37,479 nt of DNA from positions 1 to 37,479 of the forward strand of contig NZ_QWLA01000032.1 of the NCBI RefSeq assembly GCF_003574095.1, read 5' to 3'. The DNA is from Calidithermus roseus. GTDB taxonomy: Bacteria > Deinococcota > Deinococci > Deinococcales > Thermaceae. Position 1 is the stretch's first letter. Every line of letters starts with the position of its first letter. The notes beneath the pieces were generated by a model, which saw only the letters and a list, made by a program, of their open reading frames with translations, was not told where the DNA came from and searched no databases. Made by a program: the position numbers and the translations under genes. Below, piece after piece: positions 1-7,744 of the stretch.

Positions 1-1
1 C

Positions 2-718
2 CCCCGCGTCTACCCCCCGGTTTACATCCCCACTGCCCCCGGCTCCGGGGGGGGCGGAATGGGGGTGGCCTCGGTGATGGTGATCATCGTGATGGGGGTG
101 ATCGCGCTGTCGATCATCCAGGGCCTGCGCCGCGCCGGAAGCGGCCTCGGCACCTACGACAACCTCCCAGAGGCCGAAGTCGCCCGCCTGCGCCTGGCCC
201 TGCTCTACAGCCCCTCGCTCCAGCGAACCCTGCGCCGCCTGGCCGAGCAGGCCGATACCAACACCACGCAGGGCCTGGCCGACCTGGTAGACGAGGTGTG
301 TGTGGTGCTGCTGCGCGAACAAGCCGCCTGGCGCTTTGGCAGCTACGAAAGCTGGAAGGGCAGCCTGCAGCAAGCGGAGGGTCAGTTTGACCGCCTCATG
401 GCCGAGGACCGCTCGAAGTTCGTGGAGACCTTCCGTAAGTTCGAGGGCAAAGTGGAGCGCTCGAGCGACTACACCCCCAAAGCCGAACCCGACGGTCGCT
501 ATCTGCTGGTCTCGATCCTGGTAGCAGCCCACGGCACCCTGCCCCAGGTGCCGCTGCCCCTGCGGGAGGCCGGAGCCAAAGCCGCCATCATGGCCCTCTC
601 GGCCACCACGCCCGTCACCACCCTGGCCGCCTACGTCTCCTGGACCCCCGAGGTCGAGGGCGAATCGCTCAGCGAGCAGGAACTCCTCAACGGCTGGCCG
701 GAACTCGAGCTGCTTTGA
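2..718 (+). CDS. DUF1517-like membrane protein, 5' partial
   Basis: The reading frame is open to the left edge of the window. The residues before the first ATG (position 59) form a Pro/Tyr stretch and a Gly run (SGGGG) that lead into a hydrophobic helix (VMVIIVMGVIALSII). This low-complexity, Gly-rich segment followed by one membrane helix is the usual N-terminal layout of DUF1517 proteins of cyanobacteria and plastids, so the true start is probably upstream and position 59 is internal. The soluble part, about 180 residues, is charged and helical, with a final segment (SWTPEVEGESLSEQELL) typical of the family. The function of the family is not established. The call rests on overall pattern recognition, without an alignment. 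Confidence 0.7.
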   Translation, partial: PRVYPPVYIPTAPGSGGGGMGVASVMVIIVMGVIALSIIQGLRRAGSGLGTYDNLPEAEVARLRLALLYSPSLQRTLRRLAEQADTNTTQGLADLVDEVCVVLLREQAAWRFGSYESWKGSLQQAEGQFDRLMAEDRSKFVETFRKFEGKVERSSDYTPKAEPDGRYLLVSILVAAHGTLPQVPLPLREAGAKAAIMALSATTPVTTLAAYVSWTPEVEGESLSEQELLNGWPELELL

Positions 719-741
719 GCAGCCTGAGCAAAGCGCGGGCT

Positions 742-1458
742 TCAGGCACTACGGGCGGAACGGTCGCCCGAGCGCAAGGCCCACAAGGTGCCCGCGACCA
801 GGATCAGCAAGGTACCCCCCAGGAACAGCTCCTTGGGCAGGTGGAAGACCAGGGCCTCGTTGTGCAACCACACCTCGGCACCTAAGTTCCAGCCTTCCAA
901 GGCGAGCTTGATCCCGGCCCAACCCACCACCGTGTAGGCTACGGTCTCGAGCTTTGGGTAGTGTTCCATCACCCGCACCATCCAGCCCGCCGCCAGGCGG
1001 ATGAGCAGGATGCCGATGGCCACCCCGGTGAAGATCACCCAGAAGACCTTGCTGAAAGCCACCACCACCAGCACCGAGTCGATGGCGAAGGCCAAGTCCA
1101 CCACGTTGAGCATCACCACGATGCGCCAGAAGGATTGCTGGACGGATGCCCCCAGGGCTTGCTCGGGGGATTTAGCCTCGTCGCTTTGGCGATTGAGGAA
1201 GAACTTGACTGCCAGGTAAATCAGGTAAATCCCGCCTAAGACCTGAATCCACCAGATATTGATGATCAGCGTGGCAAACAACAGCGCCAACCCGCGCAAG
1301 ATGTAGGCCCCGATGATGCCGTAAAGCAGCGCCCTCTTGCGCAACTCGGGGGGCAGCGGCTTGACCATCACCGCCAGCACCATGGCGTTGTCTACAGAAA
1401 GGATCGCCTCCAGGGCGACGATGATAACGATGGCAAGGATAGCTTCGGCAAGTCCCAT
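742..1458 (-). CDS. TerC/Alx-family integral membrane protein
   Basis: This is a 238-residue polytopic membrane protein with about seven hydrophobic segments. Two acidic motifs inside membrane segments, ALEAILSVDNAMVLA near the N-terminus and FAIDSVLVVVAFS in the middle, are the hallmarks of TerC/Alx proteins. The family is linked to tellurite resistance and, more recently, to manganese export or metallation of secreted enzymes. A start at 1497 would add 13 Arg- and Gly-rich residues. I prefer the ATG at 1458 because the protein then begins with a normal membrane segment and a TACCCT box lies 7 nt upstream, as for other leaderless genes in this window. It is convergent with the DUF1517-like gene. 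No yybP-ykoY-like riboswitch was recognised upstream. The substrate cannot be told from the sequence. Confidence 0.88.
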   Translation of the reverse strand: MGLAEAILAIVIIVALEAILSVDNAMVLAVMVKPLPPELRKRALLYGIIGAYILRGLALLFATLIINIWWIQVLGGIYLIYLAVKFFLNRQSDEAKSPEQALGASVQQSFWRIVVMLNVVDLAFAIDSVLVVVAFSKVFWVIFTGVAIGILLIRLAAGWMVRVMEHYPKLETVAYTVVGWAGIKLALEGWNLGAEVWLHNEALVFHLPKELFLGGTLLILVAGTLWALRSGDRSARSA

Positions 1459-1465
1459 CCCTAAC

Positions 1466-1471
1466 AGGGTA
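1466..1471 (-). promoter_or_regulatory. -10 box (TACCCT), leaderless TerC gene
   Basis: On the minus strand TACCCT lies 7 nt before the ATG at 1458, so transcription would start at or next to the start codon. No Shine-Dalgarno sequence is positioned there. The -35 is not recognisable. Confidence 0.45.
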
Positions 1472-1613
1472 GCCCCAAACCGCCCCGCCGACCGCAAGCC
1501 ATCCCCTGGTGACGCAATGTCAAAAATCTGTTAGAGTGGTAACCGCGCTCAAAAAACGGCAATTGCGGTCCAGGCTGCGTTTTTGCCGTCCTGGACGGAG
1601 TCTAGAGGCCGGG

Positions 1614-2582
1614 CTAGCGGGCCATGCCAAATAGGTAGCGCAACCCCGGAGCCAACCCCTGACGCCAGGTCATCCAGTTGTGGCCGGAGGGGCGCTCGGT
1701 GTAGGCGTGGGGGTAGCCCTTGTCCTGCAGCATGGCGGCAAAACGGCGGTTGGGAGCCAGAAGCCACTCGATCTGCCCGGTTTCGCAGTAGAAGCGCAGC
1801 GGCAGGCGCTCGGCCTGGGCATACTGCTGGGTGAGCCACTCAGGGGCGGTATAGCTGTCGTTGCCGCCGGGCTCGAGGGTCAAGCAGGCCGACTGCGTAC
1901 CCACCACCTGGAAAAGCTGGGGGTTGCGCCACGCCAGCCAAGCCGAGACCACCCCGCCCAGGCTGGCCCCCCACAGGCCCTTCTGCTCGGTCTTTCCGTA
2001 GTGCCCTTCCACGGCAGGAATGATCTCCCGCAGCAGGAATTCCTCGTACTTGGGGTTGAACCAGTACTCTGTGCGCCGGTCCTCGGGCTCGATGAAGACC
2101 ATGCGCAAGGGCTCGATCTCCCCGTGCTCGCACAGCGCCTCGGCAATGTCGGCGAACTGGGCGGTGCGGTAGTAGGCCACCCCGTCCTGGATGTAGAGCG
2201 TAGCGCGTGGGCTTTGGGAGGGTTCGTAGACGTAGTAGCGCCGGGTGCCGCCGAAGACGGTTGACTCGAGCCTGTGGCGATGTACCCCCTTGCCCTCGCC
2301 GCTAGGCCGGGGAGGAGCCTCATAGCGAAACCCCGGCAACTCGATGGCGCGGGGATAGCTCCACCAGGGGTTCTGGGCCTTGTGGGGGTTGTCGGGGTCG
2401 GGGAAGGGTTGGCCCTGTTCGTCGAGGAAGGCGTACTCGATATAGGAGTGGGGGGGAAACTCGAGGGTGAGGGGGCTGGAGATGGGGATGGGCCGTTTAT
2501 CCCAGTCGGTGAAGTCGCCTATCAGGAAGCGGGCGTTGGCCGGTGGATGGAAGGTCACGAAACGCGAGCGTACCTCGACCAT
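1614..2582 (-). CDS. Fes/esterase-D-like alpha/beta hydrolase
   Basis: This 322-residue protein has an N-terminal beta-sandwich of about 90 residues resembling a CBM48/early-set domain (FLIGDFTDWDKRPIPI), then an esterase domain of the putative esterase family (PF00756) that includes enterochelin esterase Fes. The nucleophile elbow is GASLGG with Ser207, and the catalytic His is probably H301 in SGHNW. The acid is probably in the ETGQIEW segment, near residue 268. No signal peptide is visible, so it should be cytoplasmic. Neighbouring genes give no hint of siderophore use, so the substrate is unknown; a carboxylester or glycan ester is possible. A TAAGCT box 8 nt before the ATG suggests a leaderless start. 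Family membership is well supported, but the specific substrate is not. Confidence 0.85.
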   Translation of the reverse strand: MVEVRSRFVTFHPPANARFLIGDFTDWDKRPIPISSPLTLEFPPHSYIEYAFLDEQGQPFPDPDNPHKAQNPWWSYPRAIELPGFRYEAPPRPSGEGKGVHRHRLESTVFGGTRRYYVYEPSQSPRATLYIQDGVAYYRTAQFADIAEALCEHGEIEPLRMVFIEPEDRRTEYWFNPKYEEFLLREIIPAVEGHYGKTEQKGLWGASLGGVVSAWLAWRNPQLFQVVGTQSACLTLEPGGNDSYTAPEWLTQQYAQAERLPLRFYCETGQIEWLLAPNRRFAAMLQDKGYPHAYTERPSGHNWMTWRQGLAPGLRYLFGMAR

Positions 2583-2590
2583 ACGGGGAT

Positions 2591-2596
2591 AGCTTA
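2591..2596 (-). promoter_or_regulatory. -10 box (TAAGCT), leaderless esterase gene
   Basis: TAAGCT on the minus strand ends 8 nt before the ATG at 2582. No Shine-Dalgarno sequence is present in the short leader. The same hexamer serves the glutaredoxin gene at 34731. Confidence 0.4.
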
Positions 2597-2725
2597 ACCC
2601 TCATGCCGCATCCAACTTCCTCAATGTGGGGGCGAAGCTCGTGTTGGCCCTTTTCTCCCCTCCCTGTTAGGGCTTGTTGGGCTCATGACGTTGGCGACCC
2701 TCGCTCCGCCGTCAGTACATCTGGT

Positions 2726-2760
2726 GTTCGACGTTTGGCGTTCGACACACGACCTTCGGC
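2726..2760 (+). repeat. Heptamer mini-array, five degenerate units
   Basis: There are five consecutive 7-bp units in one register: GTTCGAC, GTTTGGC, GTTCGAC, ACACGAC and CTTCGGC. It lies in the spacer just upstream of the PlsY-like fusion gene. The same kind of array occurs at several other spacers in this window (8246, 21023, 26581, 34850), so this is one copy of a dispersed repeat family. It ends 8 bp before the proposed -10 box of the downstream gene. Confidence 0.6.
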
Positions 2761-2768
2761 AGGTGGAG

Positions 2769-2774
2769 TATCTT
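2769..2774 (+). promoter_or_regulatory. -10 box (TATCTT), leaderless fusion gene
   Basis: TATCTT ends 6 nt before the GTG at 2781, the spacing expected for a leaderless transcript. This decides the start of the PlsY-like fusion gene and excludes the heptamer array from its coding sequence. Confidence 0.45.
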
Positions 2775-2780
2775 AGTGCC

Positions 2781-4448
2781 GTGGTCATCGCTTTTGGCAT
2801 TCTGGCCTATCTTATGGGCTCACTGCCGCTGGGCTACTGGGCCATTCGCCGCCTGAGCCGTCAGGAACCCCGCTGGGCCTCGGCCTACAACCTGGGCCTC
2901 GAGAACGCCCTCAAGCAACTGGGCGTCGCTCCGTTGCTGCTGGCCTCGAGCCTGGACTTTCTCAAGGGCCTGATCGCCGTCCTGCTGGGTGGGGGGTGGG
3001 GGCTCGAGGGCGGGCTTGTGATGGCCGTGCTGGCCTACCTCGGACATCTTTATCCCCTGCCGGTCTTCACCTCCGGCACGACCTTGCGAGGGCGCGGGGG
3101 CTTCGTGCTGCTGGGCATCCTGGCGGGCCTGTCCCTCATGGGCCTTCCCTACTGGGCCACCCTGCTTCCGCTCACGGCGGCGCTGATCGCCCTCGCCGCT
3201 ACCGGCTGGATGAGCCTGGCCGGGCTGTGCGTGGTGGGCCTGCTGGCGCTGTCGGTGCTGGGGCTGGGGGTGGCCTCCTGGGCCAAGCTGGCCGCGCTGG
3301 GGCTGCTGGGGCTGGCCTTATGGCGCTACAAGGAGAACATCGGGCGCATGCTCGAGGGCACCGAGCCAAGGCTGGGCCAGCCCCTACCCCTGCCCTCGGA
3401 AAAACAGGCCGTGTGCGCCTTCATGATCCACCCGCTCACACTGGAGGACCTCTTCCAGACCCCGCGCTTCCGCTGGTTCAAGCCCCTGGTGGACCGGGGC
3501 TGGGTTTCGCCAAAGCTGCTCGAGCGCTTCACCGCCCTGATCCGGCCCATGAAGAACGGCGAGCTGCGGGGCATCAGAACCACCGACGGGCGCGAGATTC
3601 GCTGCTACTTGATCTCGGCGCCCCTGTTGCCCCACCAGATCACCTCCAACCCCGAACTCGCCACCCAAAAAGCCGTCCAGGCCGCCCGGCTGGCGAAGGA
3701 ACTCGGCTGCACGGTGCTGGGGCTGGGGGCCTTCTGGAGCGTGGTGGGCGAGAAGGGCAAGCGGGTACAGGAGGCCGTGCCCGAGATCGAGATCACCAAC
3801 GGTGGAGCCTACACCGCCGGCACCGTCAAGGCTGCCATTCCCGGCATCATCGCCCACTTCTCCCAGACGGGCCACGAGCTCAGCCAGACCACGGCGGCAG
3901 TGGTAGGGGCCAACGGCGTGGTGGCCTTCGGCATCGCCCGGCAGATTGCCCCGCTGGTGGGAAAGCTCATCTTAGTGGGGCGCAACATGGAGCGGCTGGA
4001 AAAGAGCGCCGATAGTCTGCGGAAGAACCTCGAGCGCAAGGGTCAGGTGCCCGAGATGGTCGTCACCACCGATATTAGCGCCATCAAGGAGGCCGATCTG
4101 ATCTTCAGCGCCACCTCCGACCCCCAGGCGGTGATCTTTCCCGAGCACATCAAGCCCGGCGCCTGGATCTACGACGAGGGCGTCCCTCCCGACGTGCATC
4201 CCGACGTGAAGAAGCTCCCCGGCGTGCGGGTCATCCCTGGTGGAGTGGTGCGCCCCCCAGGAGCCATGACCGGCAACCTCAACCTGCACTTTGGGCAGGA
4301 AGCCGTACCCGCCTGCCTGGCCGAAACCATGATCCTCGCCGCCGAGGGCGCTTTCGAGCGCAAGAGCCTGGGCGGGGAGACCAAGAGCGAGAACATTCAG
4401 TTCTTCGTCGAGCGGGCCGAGGCGCTGGGGTTCAAGGTGGTGGACTGA
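2781..4448 (+). CDS. PlsY-like membrane domain fused to acyl-ACP reductase-like domain
   Basis: This single 555-residue frame joins two enzyme families. Residues 1-200 are a multi-pass PlsY-like (acylphosphate:glycerol-3-phosphate acyltransferase) domain: GSLPLGY at 13-19, DFLKG at 59-63, GH at 88-89 and the family-typical tail RYKENIGRMLEGTE at 182-195. Two catalytic loops are altered: GSGNxGATN reads LGLENALKQLG, and GGKGVAT reads RGRGG. Residues 212-555 resemble cyanobacterial long-chain acyl-ACP reductase (AAR): TNGGAYTAG, a Rossmann motif GANGVVAFG at 376-384, LILVGRN, IPGGVV, and VPACLAETM, whose Cys512 aligns with the acyl-thioester cysteine of AAR. The GTG start gives a typical PlsY N-terminus; an upstream ATG at 2685 would translate the heptamer repeat. 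mqnB follows 25 nt downstream. Inference: an enzyme that reduces acyl chains at the membrane, perhaps for long-chain diol lipids of Thermaceae. Confidence 0.78.
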   Translation: MVIAFGILAYLMGSLPLGYWAIRRLSRQEPRWASAYNLGLENALKQLGVAPLLLASSLDFLKGLIAVLLGGGWGLEGGLVMAVLAYLGHLYPLPVFTSGTTLRGRGGFVLLGILAGLSLMGLPYWATLLPLTAALIALAATGWMSLAGLCVVGLLALSVLGLGVASWAKLAALGLLGLALWRYKENIGRMLEGTEPRLGQPLPLPSEKQAVCAFMIHPLTLEDLFQTPRFRWFKPLVDRGWVSPKLLERFTALIRPMKNGELRGIRTTDGREIRCYLISAPLLPHQITSNPELATQKAVQAARLAKELGCTVLGLGAFWSVVGEKGKRVQEAVPEIEITNGGAYTAGTVKAAIPGIIAHFSQTGHELSQTTAAVVGANGVVAFGIARQIAPLVGKLILVGRNMERLEKSADSLRKNLERKGQVPEMVVTTDISAIKEADLIFSATSDPQAVIFPEHIKPGAWIYDEGVPPDVHPDVKKLPGVRVIPGGVVRPPGAMTGNLNLHFGQEAVPACLAETMILAAEGAFERKSLGGETKSENIQFFVERAEALGFKVVD

Positions 4449-4473
4449 AAACCTGGGTTATGAAAGAAGTCCC

Positions 4474-5127
4474 ATGAAGCTACTGCTGCTGAGCCCGACC
4501 CGCTTCGAAGCCGCTTTTCTCAAAGGCCGCAAGTTCGACTTCCACGGCAGGGCCGGGCTGCGCGGGGAGGGATGGGTGTGGCTCGAGTGCGGCATCGGCA
4601 AGGTCAACACCGCCATGACCCTGGCTGCTTACGCCCAGCGACACAGGATCGAGCGCACCCTGCTGTTTGGCATCGCCGGGGCCTACGCCGAATCGGGGCT
4701 GCAAATCGGGGATGCGGTGCTGGCCGAAAAAGAAGTCCAAGCCGATTTGGGCGTGAGGGACGGGGGTATGAAGGGCCTGGGCTTTCCTACCCTGGCCGTG
4801 GGGGACTCCCGCTTTCACAACCGCTTTCCCCTCGATAAAGCCCTCACCCACGAGCTGCAACAGCGCCTGGGGCTTCCCCTGCACACCTTCCTGACCCGCG
4901 ACCTGGTGTCGGAGAACCCCACCGAGGCCAGGGAACTCTCGCGCAAATGGGAAGCCGACGTGGAGAACATGGAGGGCGCGGCCTTCGCCCAGGCCTGCAT
5001 GTGGCTGGGGCTCGCCGGGGCCGAGCTCAGGGCGGTATCGAACGTAGCCGGAGTGCGCGATAAATCCCAGTGGCGCATCCGGCAGGCGGTGGAGGCGCTC
5101 GAGGCCGCCGTACTAAAGTTGACGTAG
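4474..5127 (+). CDS. mqnB: Futalosine hydrolase
   Basis: This is a 217-residue nucleoside phosphorylase-like (PNP/MTAN fold) protein. It has the glycine-rich GIAGAY segment (GIAGAYAESGLQIGD), the substrate-binding NMEGAAFAQAC segment with its ribose-binding Met-Glu, and a late VSNVAGVRDK motif whose Asp acts as the acid. This pattern matches MqnB, which hydrolyses futalosine to dehypoxanthine futalosine and hypoxanthine in the alternative menaquinone pathway used by Thermus. Its presence fits a menaquinone-based respiratory chain with the act and fbc operons further along. A 5'-methylthioadenosine nucleosidase would be the main alternative. It lies 25 nt after the fusion gene and is probably co-transcribed with it. 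Confidence 0.85.
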   Translation: MKLLLLSPTRFEAAFLKGRKFDFHGRAGLRGEGWVWLECGIGKVNTAMTLAAYAQRHRIERTLLFGIAGAYAESGLQIGDAVLAEKEVQADLGVRDGGMKGLGFPTLAVGDSRFHNRFPLDKALTHELQQRLGLPLHTFLTRDLVSENPTEARELSRKWEADVENMEGAAFAQACMWLGLAGAELRAVSNVAGVRDKSQWRIRQAVEALEAAVLKLT

Positions 5128-5175
5128 GCCTTGGGACAACTCCCAAGGCCTGAGGTTAGGCTATATCCGGTTCTC

Positions 5176-5529
5176 TTACTGATACTTGATGATATCCGCC
5201 TTGACCTTCACACACGTGTTGGTCACCAGGCTTCCAGTGAAAATTTGCAGGATCACGGAGGTCGTGTCTACGTACTGCTCATACTGGACATTGATAGCCG
5301 CGTCTCCACCCTTCTCCGCCACGAGGTAGTTCACAGCATCGACTAGCGCGGGTGGTTCCCCTAGATAAAACAGCCGAATCACACAGTGGGTCTTTTCTGC
5401 GCCCGCCGCAACGACTTGATAAGACCCGGTTTTTAGGGGAGATACGCTAGCAGCAGCCCCGCGAATCCCTGGGGTACACCCGGTAAGAGCCAGCATGGCA
5501 ACTACGCCCAATAGAAGCAATCCACGCAT
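5176..5529 (-). CDS. Small secreted lipoprotein, unknown function
   Basis: This 117-residue protein starts with a lipoprotein signal peptide (MRGLLLLGVVAMLALTGC, lipid-attachment Cys18). The mature domain of about 100 residues has GSYQVVAAGAEKTHCVIRLFYLGEPPAL-like beta content and two further cysteines (C49 and C106) that could form a disulfide. I do not recognise a family. The start is fixed by a strong Shine-Dalgarno sequence (GGAGGA, positions 5536-5541) 6 nt upstream; longer in-frame extension would read through the divergent promoter. It has a near-consensus promoter of its own, unusual in this window, so it may be well expressed. It is convergent with mqnB. Confidence 0.8.
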   Translation of the reverse strand: MRGLLLLGVVAMLALTGCTPGIRGAAASVSPLKTGSYQVVAAGAEKTHCVIRLFYLGEPPALVDAVNYLVAEKGGDAAINVQYEQYVDTTSVILQIFTGSLVTNTCVKVKADIIKYQ

Positions 5530-5575
5530 ACTTTTTCCTCCAAAGAGCTTATCCCGTTTATATCGGGACGATGTT

Positions 5576-5604
5576 ATATTAATCGGCCCATTCCAGATTG
5601 TGAA
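5576..5604 (-). promoter_or_regulatory. Promoter of the 117-aa lipoprotein gene
   Basis: On the minus strand there is a -35 TTCACA (5599-5604), a 17-bp spacer and a -10 TAATAT (5576-5581). The predicted leader is about 40 nt. It contains a short inverted repeat (CCCG, 7 nt, CGGG) and the GGAGGA ribosome-binding site. Confidence 0.65.
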
Positions 5605-5607
5605 GGT

Positions 5608-5613
5608 TAGTCT
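5608..5613 (+). promoter_or_regulatory. -10 box (TAGTCT), leaderless kynB-like gene
   Basis: TAGTCT ends 6 nt before the ATG at 5620, and no Shine-Dalgarno sequence is present. It is divergent from, and partly overlaps, the promoter of the lipoprotein gene. Confidence 0.35.
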
Positions 5614-5619
5614 AGGGTT

Positions 5620-6225
5620 ATGATCGACATCACCCGCCGCCTCTACGAAGGGCACCCCGTCTGGCCCGGCGACACCCCTTTCACCCTCGAGCCCGTCTCC
5701 AAGATCGCCGATGGCAACTCGGTCAACGTGAGCAAGCTGACCACGACCACCCACCTGGGCACCCACCTCGACGCGCCCTACCACTACGTGGAGGACGGGG
5801 GGAAGCTCGAAAGCGTGCCCCTCTCGGTGTTCATCGGTCCCTGCCAGGTGGTGGACGCCAGGGGCCAGCAGGCTCTGGACGTGCCTTTCCTGCGCTCGCT
5901 CGAGCTGCGCGCCGAGCGCGTGCTGTTCTACACCGGCCAGCCCGACGAGTGGCGCGATTTCCCCCGCGAGTTCACCCACGTCCTGCCCGCCGCCGTGGAC
6001 TACCTGGCCGAGCGGGGCGTCAGGCTCTTCGGCACCGACTGCCCCAGCGTGGACCCCCTCACCTCCAAGGACCTGCCCGGCCACAAAGCTTTTGCCCGCA
6101 ACGGCATCTTCATCGTCGAGGGCCTGGCGCTGGAGGCGGTGAGGCCGGGCGAGTACGAGCTGATCGTGCTGCCGCTGCGGCTCGAGGGGGCCGATGCTTC
6201 ACCCGTGCGGGCAATTCTTCGGTAG
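5620..6225 (+). CDS. Kynurenine formamidase-like cyclase family hydrolase
   Basis: This is a 201-residue member of the metal-dependent cyclase/arylformamidase family (PF04199). It begins IDITRRLYEGHPVWPGDTPF, the usual KynB opening, and has the metal-binding motif HLGTHLDAPYH with H45, H49, D51 and H55. The FGTDCPSVDP and HKAFARNGIFIVEGL segments match the conserved C-terminal half. KynB hydrolyses N-formylkynurenine in tryptophan breakdown. No kynureninase or tryptophan dioxygenase lies in the window, so a different amide or lactone substrate is possible. The protein is full-length with no signal peptide. Confidence 0.8.
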   Translation: MIDITRRLYEGHPVWPGDTPFTLEPVSKIADGNSVNVSKLTTTTHLGTHLDAPYHYVEDGGKLESVPLSVFIGPCQVVDARGQQALDVPFLRSLELRAERVLFYTGQPDEWRDFPREFTHVLPAAVDYLAERGVRLFGTDCPSVDPLTSKDLPGHKAFARNGIFIVEGLALEAVRPGEYELIVLPLRLEGADASPVRAILR

Positions 6226-6300
6226 CAAGCTATACAGGAGCGCACCCCGGCTTAAATGGGGGCACGAGGGTCTGGAGCCTCGAGAGGCGGGTCAGGAGCG

Positions 6301-7080
6301 ATGGTCTCGGAAGCGATGATGCAACAGGTGCGAGAAGCGCTAGCCTCCCTGGAAGACCGGGAGGGTGCGGTAGTTCTTTACGCGTGCGAGTCGGGGAGCA
6401 GGGCCTGGGGCTTCGCCTCGCAGGACAGTGACTACGACGTGCGCTTTATCTACATCCGACCGCCGCAATGGTATCTTTCGATCTATGAAGGCCGCGACGT
6501 GATCGAGTATCCCGTTACGAAGGACCTCGACGTGAGCGGCTGGGACCTCCGTAAGGCGCTCAGGCTCTTCCGCAAGTCCAACCCGCCCTTGCTCGAGTGG
6601 CTCAGCTCACCGGTGGTCTACAAGGACCGCGACGGCCTGGCCGATCAATTGCGGGCGCTGCTGCCGCAGTACTACTCCCCGCGCTCGTGCATGTACCACT
6701 ACCTGAGCATGGCCCAGGGCAACCTGCGGGATTACCTCGAGGGCGAGATGGTGTGGGCGAAGAAGTATTTCTACGTCTTACGCCCGATTCTGGCCTGCAA
6801 GTGGATCGAGGCCGGGTTGGGCCCGGTGCCCATGCGGTTTCAGGTGATGCTCGAGCAACTCCCGCTCGAGCCGGGGTTCAAAGCCGCCGTCTACGAGCTT
6901 CTGGAGCGGAAAATGCGCGGGGACGAGCTGGAGCTTATTCCCCGTATCCCTGCGATCAGCGATTTCATCACGCTCGAACTCGAGCGCCTGGATGCCGCGC
7001 TACTGGCACCCGCCGAGGAGCCCGGCGTCGCCCTGCTGGACGAGCTGTTCCGGAACTTTCTGCAACGGGTCTGGGGTTAG
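6301..7080 (+). CDS. Predicted nucleotidyltransferase (YcgL/RlaP family)
   Basis: This is a 259-residue protein of the DNA polymerase beta-like nucleotidyltransferase superfamily, COG3541/PF10127. The motif GSRAWGFASQDSDYDVR at residues 32-48 carries the Gly-Ser and the metal-binding acidic pair (D44, D46). The following RPPQWYLSI, LEWLSSP, YHYLSMAQGN and KKYFYVLRPILACKWIE segments are typical of this family. Its substrate is unknown; related proteins are found near RNA-repair genes, but no RNA ligase lies here. The ATG at 6301 is preferred because an AGGAG lies just upstream, though an ATG at 6316 is possible. The stop codon overlaps that of the convergent peptidase relic. Confidence 0.78.
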   Translation: MVSEAMMQQVREALASLEDREGAVVLYACESGSRAWGFASQDSDYDVRFIYIRPPQWYLSIYEGRDVIEYPVTKDLDVSGWDLRKALRLFRKSNPPLLEWLSSPVVYKDRDGLADQLRALLPQYYSPRSCMYHYLSMAQGNLRDYLEGEMVWAKKYFYVLRPILACKWIEAGLGPVPMRFQVMLEQLPLEPGFKAAVYELLERKMRGDELELIPRIPAISDFITLELERLDAALLAPAEEPGVALLDELFRNFLQRVWG

Positions 7081-7709
7081 AGCCTGCGCTCGAGGAAGTC
7101 CGCCAGCAGGCGGTAGGTGCGGATCTTGCCCTGGATGTCCCCGCCGGGGTCGTGGCCCTCGTCGCCGAACTCGTGGTACTCGAAGTCCTCGCCTTCGCGC
7201 TTGCCCAGTTGCAGCAACCGGTCACGGAAGACGCGGGCCTGGCTGATGGGGCAGCGCGGGTCGTTGGTGCCGTGCACGATGAGGAGCTTGGCCGTGAGCT
7301 GGTGGGCGAACTCGACGGCGCTGCGGTCACCCCACAGGGCGTAATCCTTCTCGGGATCGCCCATCTGCTGGCGCAGGTAGTACTTGAAGCGCTCCATGTC
7401 CTCCTCGTAGAGCAGGTGCAGGTCGGAGATGCCCACCCAGGGCACGCCCACCTTGAAGACGCCGGGCTTCTTGGTGACGGCGATGAAGCTCATGAAGCCG
7501 CCGAAGATGCCCACCCGCTCAGGATCCACGTAAGGCAGCGACTTGAGGTAGTTGGCCCCGGCCACCACGTCCTCGAGGTCTCCCCCCCTCCAGTCCTTGA
7601 GGTTGGCGTCGCGCCAGGCGGTGCCGTAGCCGGTGGAGCCTCGGATATTGGGCTGGAGGATCACGTAGCCGTGGTCGGCGAGGAAAGGCCCCGGAGCATG
7701 GCAACCAGC
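7077..7709 (-). pseudogene. Decayed S9 prolyl-oligopeptidase-type peptidase
   Basis: The frame encodes only the C-terminal catalytic part of an S9-family peptidase, about 210 residues instead of 600 or more. It opens in mid-domain with GPFLADHGYVILQPN, then RGSTGYG. An in-frame stop (7710-7712) lies directly upstream, and no beta-propeller is encoded before it. The nucleophile motif is also lost: family members read GGSYGGFMSF, whereas here GIFGGFMSFIAV is found, consistent with a 12-bp deletion between two GG codon pairs around 7498-7503 that removed Ser-Tyr-Gly-Gly. The Asp (GTNDPRCP) and His (DEGHDPGG) of the triad remain. The frame is otherwise clean, so the decay looks recent. Confidence 0.85.
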
Positions 7710-7744
7710 CTAACAGGCTCGAGGCCGGGACGTGGCGCAAATGG

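Noticed and set aside
2685-2780. ATG at 2685 as start of the PlsY-like fusion
   Set aside because: The extra 32 residues would be encoded largely by a heptamer repeat and do not resemble PlsY; the GTG at 2781 gives a normal PlsY N-terminus and has a -10 box at leaderless spacing.
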